In this document: piece by piece, positions 24,707-33,823 of the stretch
Layout of the letters: the number at the start of each line of letters is the position of its first letter
Numbering within the stretch: the stretch's first letter is position 1
From: Psychromonas sp. MME1
GTDB lineage: Bacteria > Pseudomonadota > Gammaproteobacteria > Enterobacterales > Psychromonadaceae
Assembly: GCF_041080865.1 (NCBI RefSeq)
Contig: NZ_CP160906.1
Span: forward strand, 1 to 64,000
DNA: 64,000 nt
Direction: 5' to 3'
The notes under the pieces: generated by a model
Databases searched by the model: none
What the model was told of the DNA's origin: nothing
What the model saw: only the letters and a program-made list of their open reading frames with translations
Position numbers and translations under genes: made by a program

Positions 24707-25690
24707 ATGAAAGATTTATCTCCATCTGATTTAAAAAGTATTCTTCATTCCAAACGTGCCAATATCTATTACCTTGAGCATTGCCGAGTAATGCAAAAAG
24801 ATGGTCGTGTTCTCTATTTAACTGAAGCCAAAAAAGAAAATCAATATTTTAATATTCCCATTGCCAATACAACCGTTTTGCTTTTAGGCACTGGCACATC
24901 TGTCACCCAAGCTGCAATGAGGATGCTTGCCCAAGCGGGGGTATTGGTCGGTTTTTCTGGGGGAGGGGGCACTCCTCTTTATATGGCGAATGAAATTGAA
25001 TGGTTAACCCCACAAAGTGAATATCGTCCGACGGAATACTTACAAGGCTGGATGCAATTCTGGTTTGATGATCAAAAACGCTTACAAGCCGCTAAGCAAT
25101 TTCAACAAGCGCGTATTGAATATTTACATAAAATTTGGAATAACGATCGAGGCATTAAATCGGAAGGCTTTAGTACAGAGAGTAGTGACATCGAAAGTGC
25201 ATTAGCCTGATTCAAAGAACGTATGGACAGTGCACTCAAACCTGCTGACTTATTACTTGCAGAAGCGCAACTGACCAAGACCCTTTATAAATTTGCAGCT
25301 AATGCCACAAAAACAGAAGGCTTTAAGCGTCAACATGAATCGACAGACTTAGCGAACGATTTCTTAAATCACGGTAATTATTTAGCCTACGGCTTAGCGG
25401 CTTGCACATTATGGGTATTAGGCATTCCCCATGGTTTCGCCGTGATGCATGGAAAAACACGCCGAGGGGCCTTAGTGTTTGATGTCGCCGATTTAATCAA
25501 AGATGCGCTGGTCTTACCTTGGGCGTTTATCTGCGCCAAAGAAAATGCCACAGAGCAAGAGTTTCGCCAACAAATACTGCAAGCCTTTACCGATAACAAA
25601 GCGCTGGATTTTATGTTTAACACCGTTAAAGCTGTGGCGCTTTCATTCGGCTATGCGCAAAAAGGAGATGGTCATGACCAGTTGGTGTGA
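24707..25690 (+). pseudogene. cas1: cas1 (type I-F) with in-frame TGA stop
   Basis: Integrase of CRISPR adaptation. Reading straight through gives 327 residues, the normal I-F Cas1 length. The N-terminal half starts LSPSDLKSILHSKRANIYYL and contains WLTPQSEYRPTEYLQ. The C-terminal half contains AEAQLTKTLYKFAA and HGKTRRGALVFDVADLIKD. Codon 168 is TGA (25208-25210), in frame with both halves. The presumed catalytic residues (Glu about 186, His about 248, Asp about 259/262) all lie after the stop, so the truncated product should be inactive. A restart at ATG 25223 would lack the N-terminal domain. The lesion could be a real nonsense mutation, a sequencing error, or readthrough. Confidence 0.9.
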
Positions 25691-26042
25691 ACCAGATTAT
25701 GCTATTGATATTGAAGAAAGCGAATTAAAAGCGCGCTTAAGCGGTTACGCTATTGAGGTAAAAATACATCGCGCTTCAAAAGCATACCCTTTGTCTGGCA
25801 TGGTAATAACCAAGATAGCCTGCTTATGGGTTAACTCATTGAAGAGTAAAATAACCATCGGGGAGCCCTTAGAAATTGAGGTATTAGGATGTTGTGATCC
25901 CATGAATTTAATTGAAGGTGAACAATATCCCATCACCGAATATATTGGTCAGCGCTTAAAGGGGCAAATAACTCACGCTTTAAAAGTGATAGGACAAAAT
26001 TCGCAACATATTAGCCACTTTTTAAACAGGCCAACATCATGA
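25674..26042 (+). CDS. unrecognised 122-aa protein inside the cas operon
   Basis: ATG 25674 follows a strong ribosome-binding site (AAAGGAGATGGTC). The gene overlaps the end of cas1 by 17 bp and its TGA stop overlaps the cas2-3 start (ATGATG at 26039), so translation is probably coupled on both sides. The protein starts [19 protein letters not shown]. It has an acidic first part and a mixed beta-like middle ([37 protein letters not shown]), three cysteines, no signal peptide and no membrane segment. I do not recognise a family. It is not part of the usual I-F or I-F2 gene set (cas1, cas2-3, cas7, cas5, cas6) as I know it. Confidence 0.75.
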   Translation: MTSWCEPDYAIDIEESELKARLSGYAIEVKIHRASKAYPLSGMVITKIACLWVNSLKSKITIGEPLEIEVLGCCDPMNLIEGEQYPITEYIGQRLKGQITHALKVIGQNSQHISHFLNRPTS

Positions 26043-28975
26043 TGGTCACTTTCGTTTCGCAATGCGAAAAAAACGCTCTCAAAAAAACACGCCGCGTGCT
26101 TGATGCTTTTGCTAACCGTATCGGCGATAACACGTGGCAAACCATTATTACCGAAGATGGGTTATTAACCGTTAAAAAAATGCTCCGCCAAACCGCCAGT
26201 AAAAGTACCGCAGTGAGTTGTCACTGGATCAGAAGTCGCTCACGTAGCCAGTTTTTGTGGGTGGTGGGTTCAAAATCAAAATTTAATGAGCAGGGAGTAG
26301 TGCCTGTGAATACAACAGCAAAAGAGGTTTTTATGGACACGAATAACAACAAACCAATTAAAGGAGTGGCTTATGCTAATACGCATTTACAGACATTGGT
26401 TGAGCATTTATTTGCTGTTGGTTATGTCGCTGAATCATTACATAAAAAATTATTTCCTAATTTAGATCAACAATACGCAACAACATGTTTTGTTGCCGGC
26501 TGTTTGCATGATTTAGGCAAGCTTGATCCTAATTTTCAAAAGTGGGTTATTGATCCTAAAAAGAAAGATGTAATTGCTGAAGACGGACAGCATATTGACA
26601 CTGCTAAATTTAGCTTTGAAAAACACCCTAGACATAACGAATTATCATTATTGTTTTATCATTTACTTGATGATGTAAGCCTTAAATTTGTCAGCACAGG
26701 TAACAAGCGAACTATTCGCCATGTTATTTATTGGCATCATGCAAGAGCATACCGTAATGACAAAATAGCGCTAGAGTTTGATAGTTATAAAGGCTTGGCT
26801 AAAAAATTCTTAGCTAATAACAAAGGTGAATCACTAAACGACTTTATTGCAAAATCGCAAAATATCTTGTTAAAAGTGAGCGATATTGAACTGAAATATC
26901 GAGACAGTGAACCAAGTTTAACCAACGCATATTTAAATGGTGCAATTGATGATGCAGAAGATCTTTTACCGAACGCGCCACCATTACCGCAATATAAAGA
27001 ATATGAAACAGAAGAAGAGGTGGATGATTATCAAAAAAATATCCAATTAAATGCCAATAACAATATCGCAAGAGCTTGTGTGATCACTGCTGACAGGCTG
27101 GTCTCAGCGTTAAGTACTCAAGAACTACATCAAGCGATTAAAACTAAAACACTCGATGACATTATTGCCGAAAAATTGGTAACTGATTCTACGTTATCAA
27201 GTCACATAACTAATTGTCTGAAGAACTTTGATAATAGTGATCGAACAAAAAAACAACATGAAATAGCTGCATTGTTAACAGAGGTTGAAGATGTTGGCGT
27301 GTTAGCTGGCGCGGCAGGTTGTGGAAAAACCAAAATAGCACTGGAATGGGCATTGTTGAAAAATGCGAAAAAAATTATTTGGATTTGCCCAAGAGTACAG
27401 GTTTGCCAAGGTTTATTTGCAGAATTAACATCTGATCGTTACTTGCCTGATGCCACCATAGAAATTATGACAGGCGAATTCAAGTTCCAAGATACTTGGG
27501 GTAATGAAACACCTATCGAACAGTATTTTTCAGGTGATGTGGTGATTACCACTATTGATCAAATATTGGGTTCAGTCATTAGCCATAGCAAAGCCAATAC
27601 CCTGATTGACTACTTAAATGCTCATATCGTGTTTGATGAATTCCATGAGTACATCAATATGTCTGCGTTTAACTTATTATTTGCCGAATTAGTTGCCTGT
27701 AAAAAAGCTCAAGGGAAGCAAGCTAATACCTTACTCGTTTCTGCAACGCCTCATTATGTCTTTGTTGAAGAAGTCTTGGCTATTGATAAAGAAGATATTA
27801 TCGAAATGCCTTCTTTTAATTCAAGTACCTATGAAATTAAATTTGAAGTGTTTAACGACGCTAATTTAAGTGATTCAAATCCATTAGTAAAAGCTCATAA
27901 CAGTAAAACTTTTGTTATTAGCAATACCGCCTTATCTGCGCAAAACAGTTTTATTGCTAACCAACAAAAAGAAAATAATATTCTACTGCATTCCAAGTTC
28001 AAAAAAAGTGATAAACAAACATGGTTTAACGAAGTTTATGAATCATTTAAACAAGAAGGCACGAACAAATATGAAGTGTTGCGTAGCGGTCCTATTGTTC
28101 AAGCATCACTCAATATTAGTTGTGACTACATGGTTGCAGAAATATCAAACCCTGAAAACACCTTACAACGCTTGGGCAGGCTTGATTGTTTTGGGTTAAA
28201 TAAAGCAGTAAACACTTATTGCTTAGCGGTTCCTGAAACTATAGCCAACAACAAAGGGCAAAGTGCCGCCTCTCGATTTTTAAATAAAATGTATAGCTTG
28301 GCAACCACCAGATCATGGTATCAATTTTTACTGGAAAACTATCAAGGTAAAACCTTTGTTTTGCCCGAGATTTATCAAAAGTATCGTCAATTTAGTCAAC
28401 AGTCATTAACACGAAAAATGATAATAAGTGATTTAGTTTCAGCGTTAAAAAATAGTGTGGTTGAAATTAATAATAAGGTGGTTGATCCCTTTGTTATTCC
28501 CCCTAAAAAACAGCTAGAAAAATCACGCGGCAAAATAAGTAAAAATTCATTACGGGGTAATAATCGTTTTGTACAAATGGCCGTGTGCGATTTGAGCAAT
28601 GCAAGTACGCCTCAATTCATTAATGAATACGCGTACACAATGCCACTTGATGATACAACTGCTATCGATAATCTCACTTATTCAACCATGGCAATTAAAG
28701 GTTATGGCAAAAGCGATCAAGATCTTCTTTCTCATATGTTTAAGCAATGCAAAGCTTTGGTTTGCTCTAAACCCTATAACGATAATGCGTTATTAAACCA
28801 AGCGCGCGATCCAGAATTACCGATATATTTAAGCTACACATCAAATGATCTCGATGCCGTTGGCGGTAAATCAGCAAGACATTCACATGCCATTTATTAT
28901 ATGACATGCGAAAAACAACCCATTGGCGCAATGTCGCTAAAACAACTTAATAACACAACAGAAGATGAGGAATAA
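26039..28975 (+). CDS. cas2-3: Cas2-Cas3 fusion nuclease-helicase (type I-F)
   Basis: 978 residues. An N-terminal Cas2-like domain ([20 protein letters not shown] ... [21 protein letters not shown], about 1-95) is fused to Cas3. The HD nuclease motif CLHDLGK is at about 155-161 with HPRHNE following. Helicase Walker A GAAGCGKT is at about 423-430, the DEFH box (VFDEFHEY) at about 531-538, and SAT near 583. The fused Cas2-Cas3 is diagnostic of subtype I-F. It unwinds and degrades target DNA and, with Cas1, takes part in spacer acquisition. The start overlaps the stop of the preceding gene, and cas7fv begins 3 bp after its stop. Confidence 0.95.
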   Translation: MMVTFVSQCEKNALKKTRRVLDAFANRIGDNTWQTIITEDGLLTVKKMLRQTASKSTAVSCHWIRSRSRSQFLWVVGSKSKFNEQGVVPVNTTAKEVFMDTNNNKPIKGVAYANTHLQTLVEHLFAVGYVAESLHKKLFPNLDQQYATTCFVAGCLHDLGKLDPNFQKWVIDPKKKDVIAEDGQHIDTAKFSFEKHPRHNELSLLFYHLLDDVSLKFVSTGNKRTIRHVIYWHHARAYRNDKIALEFDSYKGLAKKFLANNKGESLNDFIAKSQNILLKVSDIELKYRDSEPSLTNAYLNGAIDDAEDLLPNAPPLPQYKEYETEEEVDDYQKNIQLNANNNIARACVITADRLVSALSTQELHQAIKTKTLDDIIAEKLVTDSTLSSHITNCLKNFDNSDRTKKQHEIAALLTEVEDVGVLAGAAGCGKTKIALEWALLKNAKKIIWICPRVQVCQGLFAELTSDRYLPDATIEIMTGEFKFQDTWGNETPIEQYFSGDVVITTIDQILGSVISHSKANTLIDYLNAHIVFDEFHEYINMSAFNLLFAELVACKKAQGKQANTLLVSATPHYVFVEEVLAIDKEDIIEMPSFNSSTYEIKFEVFNDANLSDSNPLVKAHNSKTFVISNTALSAQNSFIANQQKENNILLHSKFKKSDKQTWFNEVYESFKQEGTNKYEVLRSGPIVQASLNISCDYMVAEISNPENTLQRLGRLDCFGLNKAVNTYCLAVPETIANNKGQSAASRFLNKMYSLATTRSWYQFLLENYQGKTFVLPEIYQKYRQFSQQSLTRKMIISDLVSALKNSVVEINNKVVDPFVIPPKKQLEKSRGKISKNSLRGNNRFVQMAVCDLSNASTPQFINEYAYTMPLDDTTAIDNLTYSTMAIKGYGKSDQDLLSHMFKQCKALVCSKPYNDNALLNQARDPELPIYLSYTSNDLDAVGGKSARHSHAIYYMTCEKQPIGAMSLKQLNNTTEDEE

Positions 28976-28978
28976 ATC

Positions 28979-29980
28979 ATGGAAAAAGTAACAGGAATTA
29001 AAAGTGTAGATTTTAAAATTACCGCATTAGGTCATGGGGTGGTGAATTGGAATGGCTCTCCAAGTTTAACCATTATTAACGATAACAAATTTAAAAATAT
29101 TACTAACCACTCTATGCCTAAGTTGAGAGGTTATAGCAATGTCAAAGAGTTTAACGAAGATGGAACGGCTAAATTTTATAAGCACCCTGAAGATGTTGAT
29201 TTGAGCACTGTTGAGTTATATATCAGTCAAAACTGTATTAGACATCATTTGTTTAGAGGCGAACATTATAATTTAAATTCCCCTAAATTAGCTGAGAATA
29301 TTATTAGTTTATTATGTTCAACCACAGGCTTAATAAGAGGTTATGTTAATCCAAAAAATGAAAATAAAAGAACAAGTCCATTATTGTTAACTGATTTTGT
29401 TGATCAGCTAGGTAATGGTAACTTCGAACAAATGGGGCGTTCGGGAAGTAAAGAAAAAGAAACTAATAAAGCAGGTAAAGATTCAAGTAATTCATTATTT
29501 TCAAAGTTTACTTTTGGTGATACTAAATATATTTCTTATGGTTCAATTAGCATTGAGCAATTACAGTTTATTCCTTTATGTGCAGATTTTGGCCGTGAAT
29601 CAATGAAAATTAATAATCATAAAGAAGGGAAAGAAGTTGCAGAAAAATTAACAGATTATCTGCAAACCTTATCTGGAAATAAGAATGTTATAGCTGAATA
29701 CCATGAAAATTATGTTCGTCGAGGTTCTATTTTTGATGAGGGTGAACAAGGTGTTTTGTTAAATGACGATGCTATCGATGTTTTAGTTAAACAGACAATC
29801 GAATTAATTACGGATTTGAGTATTAGGCAAGCCAAAGGCTATATGTACGTTGATGATGTATTAGTTGATTACAATAATAGTCAAACTGCTAAAGATATGT
29901 TCCGTATAAAGAAAGATGAAAGTCAAATTTTGCAGGAAAAAGGTTCAAATACTTACGCCGTTTATTATGAGGGTAAGTAA
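28979..29980 (+). CDS. cas7fv: Cas7fv backbone subunit of type I-F2 Cascade
   Basis: 333 residues. By order (first after cas2-3) and by its features (IKSVDFKITALGHGVVNWNG at the N-terminus, QNCIRHHLFRGEH, STTGLIRGYV) it corresponds to Cas7fv of the minimal I-Fv complex described in Shewanella putrefaciens. Cas7 copies coat the crRNA spacer. GAGGA precedes ATG 28979, and the stop is 2 bp before cas5fv. There is no large-subunit gene (cas8f), which is the hallmark of this variant. Confidence 0.9.
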   Translation: MEKVTGIKSVDFKITALGHGVVNWNGSPSLTIINDNKFKNITNHSMPKLRGYSNVKEFNEDGTAKFYKHPEDVDLSTVELYISQNCIRHHLFRGEHYNLNSPKLAENIISLLCSTTGLIRGYVNPKNENKRTSPLLLTDFVDQLGNGNFEQMGRSGSKEKETNKAGKDSSNSLFSKFTFGDTKYISYGSISIEQLQFIPLCADFGRESMKINNHKEGKEVAEKLTDYLQTLSGNKNVIAEYHENYVRRGSIFDEGEQGVLLNDDAIDVLVKQTIELITDLSIRQAKGYMYVDDVLVDYNNSQTAKDMFRIKKDESQILQEKGSNTYAVYYEGK

Positions 29981-29982
29981 TT

Positions 29983-31227
29983 ATGAGGATTACTATTGAA
30001 TATGACTCTTGTTGGCAAACAGGTTTCTTAAATGGAAATCCTAACAAACCAATTAGTAAAAAAGAAAATGATAGAGCATTTGTAGCTACCTCTAAAACTA
30101 GAGGTGAAAAATTTCAACCAATTACTTTAGATACTGTACTTGGTGTACTTAGTCGATTAATTGGTGATCAGCGAAAATTATATCAAGCCAAGAATAGTGA
30201 TTTTTACTTTGATGATATTCAAAATAAAATAAATTGGCTTGAGCATGATGATCAATCGCACAAAGTTGAAGAGTTAATGTATTTAGTTAATAAATCAGAT
30301 GATAGATGCGCACAATCTTCTTATTTAGGTGTGTTGGAGGATGATAATCCATGGTTTTTTTCTAAAAACTCACACTATCTTTGGTCTATTTTATTTTTAA
30401 CCAAACATGAACTTATTAATTTCATTTTAAGTAAAAAAATGAATGGAATTGGTTGTGTTTCTTGTGATCCTAAAAGTTTGATTAGTCGAATTAATGCAAT
30501 ATCTGATTCGAAAAGCGACTTGGGTGCAGTTTTAAAAACCAATGATAGATTAATTCAAGAACATGAATTCATTATCAATAAAAAATGTGAAGCAGTAGAA
30601 AAATTTAACAACAAAGTTAAAATTAACCCACCAAAAACACCAGCACAAGAGAGTAAAAGCCAGTCTCAATTAATGAAGTTATTATCGGAATTAAATGATG
30701 CTAAAAATGATTTAAAAGTATTGGTTAATGATCCTTTGGCGAATGAAGCAGACACCAAACTAAATACTGTTATAAGTTTTTTATCTCAAAAATTTCCTGA
30801 TGAAAAAAAACTGGGTGAAGAATATTGTAAAAATGGGGTTATTTATCCTACTAGTCTTTATTCAGCGGCACTGTATTTACAAGCTGAATATTTGCTGAAA
30901 AATGGTCATGAATCGTCATTTCTTCTCAATTCCAAGGGTGAAATACAAATACAAGGATTTTCTAAACGAGGGTTTAATGGTGTTAGAGATTGGCTTAATG
31001 CTATGACGGGGAAAAGAAAAAAATCGGTTGGAACCCCTGTTGTTGTAAATAAGCACACAGGTAAATTGGATGTAGAGTTATTGCTTGATAAGCAAAAAGA
31101 TAAAGGCAAGCTTGATAAAAGTATAAGTAGAGCTGATGAATTAGCCCAACTAATAGAAAATGCTGGCGTTTCTTCCTTTTACCTTGGTAAAAAAGGCATT
31201 GCTTATGTCACAAAGATAAGGGCTTAA
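29983..31227 (+). CDS. cas5fv: Cas5fv subunit of type I-F2 Cascade
   Basis: 414 residues, start MRITIEYDSCWQTGFLNGNP. In I-F2 systems Cas5fv caps the 5' handle and, through an extra alpha-helical domain, replaces Cas8 in PAM recognition. The helical, charged stretch at about residues 170-290 (lysine/glutamate rich, for example NDRLIQEHEFIINKKCEAVE) is the likely counterpart of that domain. The C-terminal RGFNGVRDWLNAMTGKRKK is basic. It is tightly packed between cas7fv and cas6f. Confidence 0.88.
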   Translation: MRITIEYDSCWQTGFLNGNPNKPISKKENDRAFVATSKTRGEKFQPITLDTVLGVLSRLIGDQRKLYQAKNSDFYFDDIQNKINWLEHDDQSHKVEELMYLVNKSDDRCAQSSYLGVLEDDNPWFFSKNSHYLWSILFLTKHELINFILSKKMNGIGCVSCDPKSLISRINAISDSKSDLGAVLKTNDRLIQEHEFIINKKCEAVEKFNNKVKINPPKTPAQESKSQSQLMKLLSELNDAKNDLKVLVNDPLANEADTKLNTVISFLSQKFPDEKKLGEEYCKNGVIYPTSLYSAALYLQAEYLLKNGHESSFLLNSKGEIQIQGFSKRGFNGVRDWLNAMTGKRKKSVGTPVVVNKHTGKLDVELLLDKQKDKGKLDKSISRADELAQLIENAGVSSFYLGKKGIAYVTKIRA

Positions 31228-31229
31228 TA

Positions 31230-31781
31230 ATGAATTGTTTTATTGATATTACGCTACAACCTGATGCTGAAATGCGTGAAAACGTTTTACTAAATAAGGT
31301 TTACACTAAATTTCACAAAGCGTTATGTGATCAACAATCTACCAAGATTGGCGTTAGCTTTCCTGCCTATAAAGTTTTATTGGGTAGAGTAATCCGTATT
31401 CATGGCGAGTTAGCAACATTAACTAATTTTCAAAGCGTTAATTGGTTAGGTGGTTTGAGTGGCTATTGCAAAGTAAACGATATTTTACCAATACCTGAAC
31501 AAGTGCAACATCGCGTGATTTCACGTAAACAAAGTAGCATGACAAACGCCAAACTTAATCGTCTGATCAAACGAAAAACAATATCAGCAGAGGAGGTAAA
31601 AGCTTATAAAGCGAAAATGTTTACCAAAGGTTTAGACAATCCATATCTTGAACTGGAAAGTGGTTCAAGTGGTCATTTACATCGTCGATATATTCAGTTT
31701 GGTGAGTTATCAGCTAATGCTATTGATGGTGAATTTGACCAATTTGGTTTAAGCAAAACCGCCACTGTGCCATGGTTTTAA
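31230..31781 (+). CDS. cas6f: Cas6f (Csy4) crRNA endoribonuclease
   Basis: 183 residues. His29 in FHKALCDQ falls exactly where the catalytic His29 of Pseudomonas Csy4 lies. The C-terminal SGSSGHLHRRYIQFGE and GLSKTATVPWF are typical. It cuts each repeat at the 3' base of the CTGCC/GGCAG hairpin, leaving an 8-nt 5' handle. It starts 2 bp after the cas5fv stop and is the last gene of the operon. Confidence 0.95.
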   Translation: MNCFIDITLQPDAEMRENVLLNKVYTKFHKALCDQQSTKIGVSFPAYKVLLGRVIRIHGELATLTNFQSVNWLGGLSGYCKVNDILPIPEQVQHRVISRKQSSMTNAKLNRLIKRKTISAEEVKAYKAKMFTKGLDNPYLELESGSSGHLHRRYIQFGELSANAIDGEFDQFGLSKTATVPWF

Positions 31782-31818
31782 ATGTCGGTAATAATAACGT
31801 CCTTAATTACCGTTTTAT

Positions 31819-31854
31819 AGAGGACCAAATATAGTTTATATCTGGTTCTCTTTC
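31819..31854 (+). terminator. hairpin after cas6f
   Basis: AGAGGACCA pairs with TGGTTCTCT (one mismatch) around a second AT-rich inner stem, followed by TTTC. It may end the cas operon before the array. Confidence 0.45.
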
Positions 31855-32194
31855 ATCAGTAATGTAAGTATATAGAGCATGTTTTTATCAACCTAAATTT
31901 AACAGATGAAGATTGTTTAGAGTTATTAACTAAATCATTTAGGCTGATTTATCGAATAGACACAGCGAATGTGTACCATGATGATTCTTTATCAAAGCAA
32001 GTGTGGAAAAAAACGCATTTGCGCGCTTGTTACACTAACCCACTAATTTAAACACTCAGTAATTTAACCTAAAAAATTGCTCTTTAAAAATTGGTAAATA
32101 AACAATGAGTTACAAGTGTGGTGAAAATAAAGGTCAAAAAATGATTTTTATAACAACTGATTGTTGTAACTTATTTTTTGGCTGTTATTCTATT
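31855..32194 (+). promoter_or_regulatory. CRISPR leader with boxA
   Basis: AT-rich leader directly before the first repeat. At 32078-32090 it carries TGCTCTTTAAAAA, a near match to the boxA of the rRNA operon in this same window (TGCTCTTTAACA). Its proximal 100 bp contain a small inverted repeat (ACAACTGATTGTTGT). An open frame of about 58 codons without a start (around 31880-32050) is present in the distal part; I do not call it a gene. Confidence 0.7.
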
Positions 32195-33362
32195 GTTCAC
32201 TGCCGCACAGGCAGCTTAGAAATTCTATTTTACGCAATGGGTCAACAACAGAATGTTCACTGCCGCACAGGCAGCTTAGAAAAACAAAGCCTAGTAGCTC
32301 GCAGTTTATTACTAGTTCACTGCCGCACAGGCAGCTTAGAAACGATATGCCCTGACCATTGGCCTAGATTTAGGGTTCACTGCCGCACAGGCAGCTTAGA
32401 AAAAGTTGAGCAGGGGATGCTTGAAGATCTTAAAGTTCACTGCCGCACAGGCAGCTTAGAAAAGAAGTCGAAGAGCTATTAATGACATCCTGCAGTTCAC
32501 TGCCGCACAGGCAGCTTAGAAAAAACAGTACCTGAAACACCAGCAGCAGAAACAGTTCACTGCCGCACAGGCAGCTTAGAAAAAAAATGCATGAACGCGC
32601 TTAGGATGAGTAACGTTCACTGCCGCACAGGCAGCTTAGAAACTTTAAGAGAACAAGGAGCGCTGAATGAGCCTGTTCACTGCCGCACAGGCAGCTTAGA
32701 AAGTATGTTGGTATTTCACTATTCACGGCTAGTTGTTCACTGCCGCACAGGCAGCTTAGAAAACTCGTAGCTTGATTTTTGATTAATAGTTAACGTTCAC
32801 TGCCGCACAGGCAGCTTAGAAATCTTCATTACTAAAGTCATGCACTAGTCCATAGTTCACTGCCGCACAGGCAGCTTAGAAATTTGTTAGCTCTACGTTT
32901 TTACGTTGCTCTATGTTCACTGCCGCACAGGCAGCTTAGAAAGCAGCAACTTGAAGATGAAAAGAAAAGGCAACGTTCACTGCCGCACAGGCAGCTTAGA
33001 AAGCTTTACGGAGAGTATGGTGACGGATTGATTGGTTCACTGCCGCACAGGCAGCTTAGAAATTAATCGCTCATAGCTGAACATTTCTTTTTCAGTTCAC
33101 TGCCGCACAGGCAGCTTAGAAATCTCAATTACAGAAATTCTATAGCGCTGACACGTTCACTGCCGCACAGGCAGCTTAGAAAAACATTATTAGACAAGCA
33201 GATCGCAATCAACTGTTCACTGCCGCACAGGCAGCTTAGAAAAACATTATTAGACAAGCAGATCGCAATCAACTGTTCACTGCCGCACAGGCAGCTTAGA
33301 AATAACTCTTGAATTAAGTATATTTGAGTTGCGCGTTCACTGCCGCACAGGCAGCTTAGAAA
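32195..33362 (+). CRISPR. type I-F CRISPR array, 20 repeats, 19 spacers
   Basis: Twenty identical 28-bp repeats begin GTTCACTGCCGCACAGGCAG and end CTTAGAAA. The Csy4-type hairpin is CTGCC-GCACA-GGCAG. All 19 spacers are exactly 32 bp, giving a strict 60-bp period. Orientation and repeat sense put the leader at the left, so new spacers would enter near 32223. Spacers 17 (33183-33214) and 18 (33243-33274) are identical. No spacer was recognised elsewhere in the window by eye. Confidence 0.99.
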
Positions 33363-33517
33363 AGTAATGGGCGTTATTCATAGTGATAAAAGTAGCATCC
33401 ATGCGGCTCACCCAGTTCGGCATCCTTGCCTCTCGCTCGTGACAATTGCTGGTGCAATACTCGCCCGCACAGGCAGCTTAGAAAAGTAATGGGCATTATT
33501 CGTAGTGATAAAAGTAG
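33363..33517 (+). repeat. duplicated trailer with truncated repeat
   Basis: After the last full repeat comes a 33-bp block (33363-33395, AGTAATGGGCGTTATTCATA...). About 69 bp later the last 20 bp of the CRISPR repeat reappear (33465-33484), followed by the same block with two changes (33485-33517). The end of the array was therefore duplicated and foreign or rearranged DNA separates the copies. Confidence 0.85.
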
Positions 33518-33820
33518 AGCGGGATCGAGAGTCAGGTCTTTAACCTTGATCATCTATAGATTGTAAGTTTATTTTCTATCTCGCATGTGCCCCAGAGCGA
33601 GTTAAAAGCCAATTCGAAAACGCCCTCAAGTGATTTAGAAACCTACAAATATCTGGTTAGTATTACTTAGCTACAACAGGTTGCTCAGTTCAGGTCGATA
33701 AAATGACAATGCCTTTTTAACGCTAAGTAATATGTGTATATCATCATATAGTTTTTTTTTACTGTGTTGTCAGCCAATATATTGGATAATATGGCAATAA
33801 TGTATTATTGAAGGAAAAAT
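33518..33820. other. intergenic region between array trailer and lacI-type gene
   Basis: About 300 bp without a recognisable gene. It must contain the promoter of the LacI-type regulator, and an AT-rich stretch lies at about 33720-33770. Confidence 0.4.
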
Positions 33821-33823
33821 GTG

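Noticed and set aside
25208-25210. Selenocysteine at the TGA of cas1
   Set aside because: Cas1 has no selenocysteine relatives and no SECIS-like hairpin was noticed after the codon; a nonsense mutation or sequence error is simpler.
24707-31781. Tn7-like CRISPR transposon (type I-F3)
   Set aside because: Cas1 and Cas2-3 are encoded and there are no tnsA/B/C or tniQ genes; cas7fv/cas5fv indicate I-F2.
31880-32055. 58-codon frame between cas6f and the array
   Set aside because: It has no start codon or ribosome-binding site and an upstream stop; it may be an old remnant but cannot be supported as a gene.
32105-33066. Open frames with the repeated peptide VHCRTGSLE or SLPHRQLRK
   Set aside because: They are translations of the CRISPR repeat; the 60-bp period is a multiple of three, so frames stay open by chance.
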